In this document: in pieces, positions 1 through 6,120 of the stretch | Position numbering within the stretch: position 1 is the first letter of the stretch | Layout: every line of letters starts with the position of its first letter | Source of the DNA: Alcanivorax borkumensis SK2 | GTDB lineage: Bacteria > Pseudomonadota > Gammaproteobacteria > Pseudomonadales > Alcanivoracaceae | DNA: 64,000 bases | Direction of reading: 5' to 3' | Assembly (NCBI RefSeq): GCF_000009365.1 | Contig: NC_008260.1 | Location: forward strand, 1,089,501 to 1,153,500 | Made by a program: the position numbers and the translations under genes | The notes under the pieces: model-generated | What the model was told of the DNA's origin: nothing | What the model saw: the letters and a program-made list of their open reading frames with translations, nothing else | Database searches by the model: none

Positions 1-1184
1 GGGGACTGGGGTTGTTCTTGCTGTGCGGGTGCGGGCTCGACGTTGGCTTTTTCTGTGTCCACTGGGGAAACCGGAGCGCCGGGCTGAATCCGTTGCAGGC
101 CGTCCACAATCAGGCGATCACCGTCTTTCAGTCCGTCGGCAATAAGCCACTGGTTGCCGACTGCGCGCTCAGTGCGGACTTTCACTTTTTTTACCTGATT
201 ATTGTCGTCGATCAGCATGGCGTAGGCTTGGCCGGTCGGGTCGCGGGTAATGCCTTTTTGGGGAACCAGAATGGCATCCTTGCGTTGACCTTCCGGTAGG
301 CGGCCGCGAACGAACATGCCGGGCAGCAGTTCGCCGTCCGGGTTGGGAAATAGGGCACGCAAGGTGACTGAGCCGGTGCTTTCATCCACGGCGAATTCGG
401 AAAATTGCAGGGCACCGGCTTCCTTATAGTGGGAGCCATCTTCGAGTATTAGGGTAATGCGTGCTTCGTCGTCGCTGACCTGTTGCAGCTCACCGGCCTG
501 CATGGCTTGGCGCAGCTGACGCAGCTCGTTGCTTGACTGGGTCAGGTCTACGTAGATCGGGTCGAGTTGGCGAATGGTGGCCAGGGCGTTTGCCTGATTG
601 GCGGTGACCAAAGCACCGGCGGTGACGCTGGAGCGGCCAATGCGCCCGCTGATTGGCGCTTTAATCGTGGCGTAATCCAGATTGATCTGGGCACTTTGCA
701 GATTGGCACGTGCAGCGGCTACGGCGGCCTTGTTCTCATCCAGCTGGGCCTGAGCTTCGTCGTATTCTTGCTGGCTCACCGCTTTGTAATCCAACAGTTT
801 CTTGAAGCGTTTGGCTCGCAAGTCGTTGGAATTCAGGGTGGCAGTGGCACGGGCCAGCTCCGCTCGGGCGCTAGCCACCGCTGCTTGATAGGTGCGTGAG
901 TCTATTTTGTACAGCGGTTGCCCCGCGCTTACTTCTTGGCCTTCTTCAAAGAGGCGCTTTTCTATCACACCACTGACTTGGGGCCGCACTTCGGCAACCT
1001 GGTGTGCAGTGGTTCGCCCGGGCAGTTCCCGGTTCAAGGTGACGGTGGCCGCCTTGACGGTGACAAAGCCGACTTCGGGTGCTTGTTGCTGTTGTTGTTG
1101 GCCGGATTGGCCGGCATCGCCGCAGCCACTTAGCTGCAGTGCGAGTACGCCTGCTATCAGGGGGAGAATGAAACCGCTGCGCAT
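1..1184 (-). CDS. RND efflux periplasmic adaptor (AcrA/MexA family), 3' end outside window
   Basis: Membrane-fusion subunit of a tripartite RND pump: it links the inner-membrane transporter to the outer-membrane channel. The minus-strand frame is open from the ATG at 1184 to the window edge, about 394 codons, so the C-terminus is missing. The N-terminus is a lipoprotein signal with lipobox LSGC (Cys21), followed by a Gln-rich linker. Then come the first lipoyl half (VRPQVSGVIEKRLFEEGQEV), an alpha-helical hairpin rich in Ala/Glu/Gln, the second lipoyl half (ATIKAPISGRIGRSSV) and beta-barrel segments ending in IADGLKDGDRLIVDGLQ. These are hallmarks of AcrA/MexA/TtgA. It is divergent from the TetR gene at 1360, the classical arrangement for a locally repressed pump; the transporter gene presumably follows beyond position 1. 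The substrate cannot be told. Confidence 0.93.
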   Translation of the reverse strand, partial: MRSGFILPLIAGVLALQLSGCGDAGQSGQQQQQQAPEVGFVTVKAATVTLNRELPGRTTAHQVAEVRPQVSGVIEKRLFEEGQEVSAGQPLYKIDSRTYQAAVASARAELARATATLNSNDLRAKRFKKLLDYKAVSQQEYDEAQAQLDENKAAVAAARANLQSAQINLDYATIKAPISGRIGRSSVTAGALVTANQANALATIRQLDPIYVDLTQSSNELRQLRQAMQAGELQQVSDDEARITLILEDGSHYKEAGALQFSEFAVDESTGSVTLRALFPNPDGELLPGMFVRGRLPEGQRKDAILVPQKGITRDPTGQAYAMLIDDNNQVKKVKVRTERAVGNQWLIADGLKDGDRLIVDGLQRIQPGAPVSPVDTEKANVEPAPAQQEQPQS

Positions 1185-1280
1185 AATCACCTCAGTGCTT
1201 GGAAACACGCTATAGCACGCCATCAGCTTGTCCATTAAAGACGGCTTGTGGTGCTTGCATGAAAAATGAATCAGGTTCAG

Positions 1281-1304
1281 TATATACATTCAGTAATGTA
1301 TGTA
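1281..1304. promoter_or_regulatory. AcrR-type operator (inverted repeat) between adaptor and TetR genes
   Basis: A near-perfect palindrome with core TACATT-CAGT-AATGTA, extended on both sides by TATA/TGTA bases. It lies between the divergent starts at 1184 and 1360. From memory it closely resembles the E. coli AcrR operator (TACATACATT...AATGTATGTA). The natural binder is the TetR protein encoded at 1360. Binding is inferred. Confidence 0.75.
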
Positions 1305-1359
1305 TAGATCTTTTGGCTAACTTGAACAAAATACTGTCAATTCCATTTGGGAGTCTCCA

Positions 1360-2007
1360 ATGGTTCGGCGCACCAAGGCAGAAGCGATGGAAACCCGTAC
1401 CCATATCTTGGATGCGGCGGAACAAGTTTTTCATCGCAAGGGCGTGTTGTCTGCCTCATTACATGATATTGCCTGTGAGGCGGGAGTGACGCGCGGAGCG
1501 ATTTATTGGCACTTCAAAAATAAGCATGATGTCTTTGTGGCCATGGCGGACCGTCGGCGCTTGCCATTTGAGGCCTTAGCCCAGCGGGCAGAGGCGGATG
1601 ATGAGGCGGATCCAATGGGACGCCTGCGTGAGTTTATGGTGTATTTGTTACAGCAAGTGGCTCAGGATCCGTCCCAGCGCCGGGTTTTCGAGATCATTTT
1701 TCAGAAGTGCGAGTTCAGTGATGAGAATCGGGATCTGCTATTGCGCCAGCGCGATGCGTGCAGGGATGCGTCTGACGGACTGGAAACGACTTTCAGGAAT
1801 GCTATTGCCAAAGGGCAGCTTCCTGCAGGGTTAAACATTGGGCGTGCGGTGACATTGCTGCATAGCCTGCTCAATGGCGTGATCATGTATTGGTTGTTGG
1901 ATCCGTCAGTTTTTGATCTGGCGGATGCCGCGCCGGATTATGTGGATACTTTCCTGTTCAGCCTGCAGCGTTCCCCCAGCCTTGTGGTTGGTGAAGGTTC
2001 TGTGTGA
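1360..2007 (+). CDS. TetR/AcrR-family repressor of the adjacent efflux genes
   Basis: A 215-aa one-component repressor. Residues about 10-60 form a TetR helix-turn-helix (THILDAAEQVFHRKG, then DIACEAGVTRGAIYWHFKNK), very close to the AcrR/TtgR/MexZ pattern. The rest is the helical ligand-binding and dimerisation domain. The ATG follows a GGGAG-like ribosome site by a few bases. It is divergent from the RND adaptor gene, with the AcrR-like palindrome at 1281-1304 between them, so autoregulation and repression of the pump released by hydrophobic ligands is the expected role. The ligand is unknown. No other TetR gene lies nearby. Confidence 0.93.
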   Translation: MVRRTKAEAMETRTHILDAAEQVFHRKGVLSASLHDIACEAGVTRGAIYWHFKNKHDVFVAMADRRRLPFEALAQRAEADDEADPMGRLREFMVYLLQQVAQDPSQRRVFEIIFQKCEFSDENRDLLLRQRDACRDASDGLETTFRNAIAKGQLPAGLNIGRAVTLLHSLLNGVIMYWLLDPSVFDLADAAPDYVDTFLFSLQRSPSLVVGEGSV

Positions 2008-2034
2008 GAACGGCTCGCGCTTATTTTTCATGAA

Positions 2035-2047
2035 CAAACCTCGTTTG
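2035..2047. promoter_or_regulatory. PsrA-like inverted repeat CAAAC-N3-GTTTG
   Basis: A perfect 5-bp inverted repeat with a 3-base spacer, about 190 bases before the reductase gene at 2234. It fits the motif described for the pseudomonad fatty-acid-responsive repressor PsrA ((G/C)AAAC-N2-4-GTTTG(C/G)). A second short repeat, GTATG-AAA-CATAC, lies at 2067-2079. Short sites of this kind also occur by chance. Confidence 0.35.
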
Positions 2048-2233
2048 AACTTTCGATAACCTGGGCGTATGAAACATACTCGGTGGCGTGCTGTTGTTGC
2101 CGCGGGCGTCAGGTGAGGTTCATCAGCGAGTCAGCACTTTGTATTCATCGGCGATGGGTTTGTTTGTCATGCTCGGTTTGCCGGCGTTGTTTGGGCCCCA
2201 ACAAGAACGCAGCCTGTTAGGAGAATAGAGGCA

Positions 2234-3190
2234 ATGATCCTCAAAAGCGCGGAGGCTAAGCCCCACATTGTGGTGATAGGCGCTGGTGCCATTGGTAGTT
2301 TTTATGGCGCGATCCTGAAACGGGCAGGGTGTGCGGTTAGTGTTGTGTTGCGTTCAGATTATGAGACAGTGAAAGCCTCTGGTTTCCGCTTTACTAGCCC
2401 GCTGGGTGACCTTTCGTGGACTCCAGATCATGTCTATCAGCCTGGTGAAACCCCGCTGCAAACGCCAGATTATGTGTTGTTGTGCGTCAAGGTGTTGCCG
2501 GGTGTGGACCGGGCAGAACTCGTTCGCTCTTGGTTAGGAAATCACACCGCACTGGTGCTGATTGAGAACGGCCTGGATATTGAACGTGAGCTGGCCGATG
2601 CCTTCCCCGACAATCCATTGCTAAGTTGTTTGGCATTCATTGCTGTGAGCCGCACCGGGCCGGGTACCGTTAATCACCAGGCCTATGGACAGCTGGTGAT
2701 GGGGAATTTTCCAAAGGGTTTTGATCAGCACTGCGAACAGTTGGCCAATTTGTTCCGCGAGGGCGGTATCGATGTCAACGGTACTGATGCGGTGGTTGGC
2801 GAGCGTTGGCGCAAATGTGTCTGGAACACATCGTTCAATCCGTTGAGCGTGCTGGCCAACGGTGCTGATACGTTGACCATGCTTGATGCTCCAGGTGGCG
2901 AAGCGTTGATCCGCCTTATGATGAAAGAGGTGATAGCGGTGGCTGAGGCTGATGGTTACCCCATGCCCCCCGACATCATCGAGAAGAATATATCGGGGAC
3001 TCGCGCCATGGGCGCATATAAAAACTCTATGGCGCTGGATTACTTGAATGATAGGCCTATCGAGCTGGAGGCCATTGTTGGCAATATAGTCGCTATCGCT
3101 GACCGTCTTGATGTGCCGGTTCCGCATTTGCGCACGGTATTGGTGACATTGCGTATACGGCAGGGGGTAGACAGCGCTCACAGCGAATAA
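2234..3190 (+). CDS. panE: 2-dehydropantoate 2-reductase family (ApbA/PanE) oxidoreductase
   Basis: A 318-aa NADPH-dependent ketopantoate reductase-family protein. In pantothenate synthesis the family reduces 2-dehydropantoate to pantoate. The N-terminal Rossmann motif GAGAIG is at residues 16-21. The C-terminal all-helical domain carries the family signature RWRKCVWNTSFNPLSVLANG, including the catalytic-type Lys and the conserved Asn residues. The ATG follows AGGAGAA with good spacing. It stands alone, convergent with yheU 25 bases downstream. Many genomes carry several PanE-like paralogues, some acting on other 2-keto acids, so the symbol is provisional. A PsrA-like repeat lies upstream at 2035. 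Confidence 0.82.
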   Translation: MILKSAEAKPHIVVIGAGAIGSFYGAILKRAGCAVSVVLRSDYETVKASGFRFTSPLGDLSWTPDHVYQPGETPLQTPDYVLLCVKVLPGVDRAELVRSWLGNHTALVLIENGLDIERELADAFPDNPLLSCLAFIAVSRTGPGTVNHQAYGQLVMGNFPKGFDQHCEQLANLFREGGIDVNGTDAVVGERWRKCVWNTSFNPLSVLANGADTLTMLDAPGGEALIRLMMKEVIAVAEADGYPMPPDIIEKNISGTRAMGAYKNSMALDYLNDRPIELEAIVGNIVAIADRLDVPVPHLRTVLVTLRIRQGVDSAHSE

Positions 3191-3215
3191 CTTAAGAATT
3201 AGCAGCAACCTGTGA

Positions 3216-3455
3216 TTACTGTCCGTTCTCAATGTCGGTGAGCTGTTCCTTGCTTAATATGGAAACGCTTTCGGTAATGTCATCAAATAGCACAAATACC
3301 TGTTCTTTCTTCAACTGCTCACGGACCTGCTCCACCTTGGTAGCAGTGGCGATCTCGGTATCGCCGTAGTCGGTACCCTCCCGTGTCACGAACTCTTCAA
3401 TCAGGTTGTGCAGTGTGTCGGGGGGCAGATCTTTCCAAGGAACAATGATTGGCAT
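3216..3455 (-). CDS. yheU: YheU/UPF0270 family small protein
   Basis: A 79-aa protein matching the UPF0270 pattern: it starts MPIIVPWKDLPPDTLHNLIE, then EFVTREGTDYGDTE, and ends with a short charged helix-strand unit. E. coli YheU begins in the same way (IIPW.DL.P.TL.NLIE.F..REGTDYG). The function is not established. It is convergent with the PanE-like gene and about 70 bases downstream of the MAPEG gene on the same strand; a hairpin lies between them at 3486-3506. Confidence 0.88.
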   Translation of the reverse strand: MPIIVPWKDLPPDTLHNLIEEFVTREGTDYGDTEIATATKVEQVREQLKKEQVFVLFDDITESVSILSKEQLTDIENGQ

Positions 3456-3485
3456 AAATAGTGTCGGGTTAAGCGGTTTAAATGA

Positions 3486-3506
3486 GAAAGCGCGAAAGGC
3501 GCTTTC
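3486..3506 (-). terminator. Hairpin downstream of the mnmC-MAPEG pair
   Basis: A perfect 8-bp stem GAAAGCGC/GCGCTTTC with a 5-base loop, between the MAPEG stop and yheU. On the minus strand only a weak T-rich tail follows, so it may attenuate rather than fully terminate. Confidence 0.4.
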
Positions 3507-3527
3507 TACGTTTGTAAGCTTGCGATT

Positions 3528-3926
3528 TCAGAGGCTGCTCACCAGCAACTGAATGCTAGTGGCGACGATGACGATCCAGGATGACAGCACTCCAATCTGG
3601 CGGGCCTGGTTGATGCTGCTGTGCGGAACCAGCATGCCGTAGGCGTAGGATATACGCCCGGCCAGCAGCACAATGCCGTAGAGGTGTAAGGAGGTATTGC
3701 CGGCACCATTGATTTCCAGCAAGGCCATCAATATCAGTGCCAGTGGGATATATTCTATGGTGTTACCGTGGGCGCGAATGGCGCGGTTCACATCTTCGTG
3801 GCCACCATCCCCTAAGGATACCTTTTTACCCAAACGGTAACGGACTACGTTGGCGGCTAGGGCGATAATAAGAAAACCGCACAGGGCGGCATACAGGGCG
3901 GTGACAGGCACGCTCACTAAATTCAT
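3528..3926 (-). CDS. MAPEG-family membrane protein
   Basis: A 132-aa integral membrane protein with about four hydrophobic segments. Between the first two is the polar loop RYRLGKKVSLGDGG...RAIRAHGNTIEYIPLALI, a signature of the MAPEG superfamily (glutathione and eicosanoid metabolism relatives; bacterial YecN-type proteins). The RAHGN-E-P motif is well kept. I place the start at the ATG at 3926, which overlaps the stop of the upstream oxidoreductase gene as ATGA with GGAG 8 bases before it. A GTG at 3935 is less likely. The two genes should be co-transcribed and translationally coupled. The substrate is unknown. Confidence 0.85.
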   Translation of the reverse strand: MNLVSVPVTALYAALCGFLIIALAANVVRYRLGKKVSLGDGGHEDVNRAIRAHGNTIEYIPLALILMALLEINGAGNTSLHLYGIVLLAGRISYAYGMLVPHSSINQARQIGVLSSWIVIVATSIQLLVSSL

Positions 3927-5080
3927 GGTTTCCACTCCGGTTGTTTTTTGCGTTTGCGAACAATAAACCGTGCAGGGTCCAGGGCGTCAACCAATTGTGC
4001 GTCTATGGGTAACGATTGCCCGCTTATGAGATCGGCTAACAGGTCAGCACACAGCGGTGTACCGGTAATCCCTCGGCTGCCGTGGGCAAGGTTGAGATAC
4101 AAGCCTGTGGCTGTACGGTGGGGGTTGTCGGTGGCTACAGGCAAGGGGCCACACAAGGGCAAAAAGTCCACACTCTGGCAACGAAAGGCCACGCGGCGGT
4201 GTTTGATCGCAATGGCATTGCCCCCCAAAGCCTGCCAAGCATCTGGAAGATAATATTTTAGCTGTGCAAGGTTTTCGGCATCGTCGGCATCCGTGGGCGC
4301 AGGGTGGCTATCGTGCAAATTAAACGTCGCACCGACACAGTGTAGGTCGTCCAACGCGGGTGTTAGATAGCCTCCGTGGCATTGTGCCTGTTGCCACTGG
4401 CGGGATGTATCGGTGGCCTGACAATAGCTGACCTGGCCTCGTATCTGCTTGAGGGGAAGCCAGGCCAAACCGCCTAACTGCTGGCTGGCACCGGCAGCAC
4501 AAACGATCACAGCATTGGCTTCAAGCGGCCCACTGTGAGTTAGCCATACGCTAGCGGGTGCCCCTTCATGGAGTGACGTTACTGCTTCATGGCGCAACAC
4601 GATGGCGGGGTGGTCGAGAAGATGTTGGCACCAGCGATCTGGGCGCAGATAGCCGCCGCCCACCAGTTCTACGGCATTGGCGGCGTTGGCCGGTCGCAGC
4701 AAATCCTTTGGCCAGGCGCCACTGTCCATGGCAGCGGTGAGCTTTTTCCGTTGTTTGTCGTTGACGAAATGCTGAATCACGCCGTTGAGTTGGCCGTCGC
4801 GGTGACTGGCAGGAAAGCCGTGGCGGCATAGCCAAGTTAATGCATGGCGGTAGCTCGTTTGGTAGAAACGGTTCTGTGGGGTTAGGTGAGGACTAGGGGT
4901 GCTGTATACCACGCCTGCTAAGTTTCCGGACGCGCCATTGGCAATGCCCTGAGGGTCGATCACGGTTACTCGCCAGCCCCGTTCGGCTAGGGCTCGGGCG
5001 GTGGTGGCGCCAGCCAGCCCAGCGCCGATGACAATGGCGTGGCCACCCCAGTTAGGCAGGGCGAAATCAATTGCTGTCAT
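3923..5080 (-). CDS. mnmC: Stand-alone FAD oxidoreductase, MnmC C-terminal domain type
   Basis: A 385-aa D-amino-acid-oxidase-fold flavoprotein. The dinucleotide motif GAGLAG is at residues 19-24, followed by the MnmC-like sequence GIANGASGNLAGVVYSTPSP. The C-terminal FAD-binding part contains GLYLNLAHGSRGITGTPLCA. In enterobacterial MnmC this domain removes the carboxymethyl group of cmnm5(s2)U at tRNA position 34, and an N-terminal methyltransferase domain then methylates the product. Here the methyltransferase half is absent: the reading frame starts only 12 residues before the FAD motif, and no methyltransferase gene lies next to it. It is probably the oxidoreductase half acting alone or with an unlinked methyltransferase. 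It overlaps the MAPEG gene by ATGA. Confidence 0.8.
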   Translation of the reverse strand: MTAIDFALPNWGGHAIVIGAGLAGATTARALAERGWRVTVIDPQGIANGASGNLAGVVYSTPSPHLTPQNRFYQTSYRHALTWLCRHGFPASHRDGQLNGVIQHFVNDKQRKKLTAAMDSGAWPKDLLRPANAANAVELVGGGYLRPDRWCQHLLDHPAIVLRHEAVTSLHEGAPASVWLTHSGPLEANAVIVCAAGASQQLGGLAWLPLKQIRGQVSYCQATDTSRQWQQAQCHGGYLTPALDDLHCVGATFNLHDSHPAPTDADDAENLAQLKYYLPDAWQALGGNAIAIKHRRVAFRCQSVDFLPLCGPLPVATDNPHRTATGLYLNLAHGSRGITGTPLCADLLADLISGQSLPIDAQLVDALDPARFIVRKRKKQPEWKP

Positions 5081-5194
5081 AAAAAAGAGGGCCCATTTGT
5101 GTGGGCGAGGATCAGGGTTGCCAACACGGGAGCGTTAATGAAGCCGGTATGGTTAGCGAACCTCCCAGTGAGGCGAAATAATAACATGTTGCGT

Positions 5195-5860
5195 TCAGGG
5201 TGCCGTCACGGCCTGTGCTGCCTTGAACTCTGCGAGGGCACGCTTGGCCTGTTGCAGTAACCAGCGTGTTTTTTGCTGGTAGCTGGCATTGCTGATGCGA
5301 ACGAAGTGGTTATTGATCAGTGTGACCAGTAACGCTTGGTTCTGAATCGGTCGATTGGGTTCTATCCAGCGCATTTGTGATTGCGCGCTCGGGTTTCCTT
5401 CTAGGTCGACCAGTTGTTCGCTGATTATGCTAAGAGCATAGGCACTGTTGCTTAACGCTTTGTTCACTCGGCGCTGGCGAAGCTCGCTGTAGTAGCCTGC
5501 TACGGCACGATGCGCAGGCATGCTATCCCACCCTGTGGGTAAGCCTGAGAGGGTAAGGGTAAGTTGTTCTTTGCTATTGGGCCCTCGGTAACGCAGGGTG
5601 CGTGCGTATTCGGAGCTGATTTCGCCGTCAAGTTGGAGGCCTGCCAGGGTTTTGGGGGCCTGATAGAACGCTAGCTGCGCTTTGTGCGCGGGTAGAGCGC
5701 GGGCTTGGTTTTCCGAGCCTGTGGCTTTCAGGGCGGATTTGTCTAACTTTTGTACGTGCAATGGTGCGCTTGAGGTTTCCAGGGCCGTTTTACTGGCACA
5801 GCCGGCCAGCGAAATGGCCCAGATAAAGGCGGGCAACAGATAGCAAAATTTTACATTCAT
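5195..5860 (-). CDS. Predicted lipoprotein of unknown function
   Basis: A 221-aa protein when started at the ATG at 5860; another ATG four codons upstream (5872) is possible and neither has a strong ribosome site. A short hydrophobic signal ends in lipobox SLAGC, giving Cys21 as the lipidated residue. The mature part is polar with a mixed alpha/beta composition and recurring Gln/Arg-rich helices; I recognise no domain. It is divergent from the histidine kinase gene, and the perfect palindrome at 5896-5907 sits between them. A role linked to that sensor is possible but is only inferred from position. Confidence 0.7.
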   Translation of the reverse strand: MNVKFCYLLPAFIWAISLAGCASKTALETSSAPLHVQKLDKSALKATGSENQARALPAHKAQLAFYQAPKTLAGLQLDGEISSEYARTLRYRGPNSKEQLTLTLSGLPTGWDSMPAHRAVAGYYSELRQRRVNKALSNSAYALSIISEQLVDLEGNPSAQSQMRWIEPNRPIQNQALLVTLINNHFVRISNASYQQKTRWLLQQAKRALAEFKAAQAVTAP

Positions 5861-5895
5861 AGATCGCAGCATAGGGAAGGTTATTATCTTGTTAT

Positions 5896-5907
5896 CGGGA
5901 TATCCCG
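5896..5907. promoter_or_regulatory. Perfect 12-bp palindrome in a divergent intergenic region
   Basis: CGGGATATCCCG reads the same on both strands and lies just upstream of the lipoprotein start at 5860 and about 215 bases before the kinase start at 6121. It is a candidate operator; no matching regulator is evident. Confidence 0.3.
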
Positions 5908-6120
5908 TTGTTGTACGGCCTCGACAGGCAACCCGCAGGCCTTCAGAAGTGCGCTCCTCTCTACCTGGTCCAACTGGGGGGGGACCAGCCTGAAAGCCTT
6001 AGTGTGCAAGGCGTTATTCACAGGTGTCCTAAGCATTTATACCCTTATAGGCCATGCAGGGGGTTTTTCAGGCCCTCCCACGTGGCAAACTACGAGCATA
6101 ACCTTTTTCAGGGCAGGCCG

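Noticed and set aside
2621..3232. 203-codon minus-strand frame over the PanE-like gene
   Set aside because: Composition (His, Ile, Arg rich, no motif) is typical of antisense frames; the plus strand encodes the conserved reductase.
5908..6120. N-terminal extension of the hybrid kinase from an ATG-like start at 5908
   Set aside because: The sequence has many Cys/Pro/Arg and no domain pattern; the ATG at 6121 is followed at once by a normal cytoplasmic start and membrane helix.
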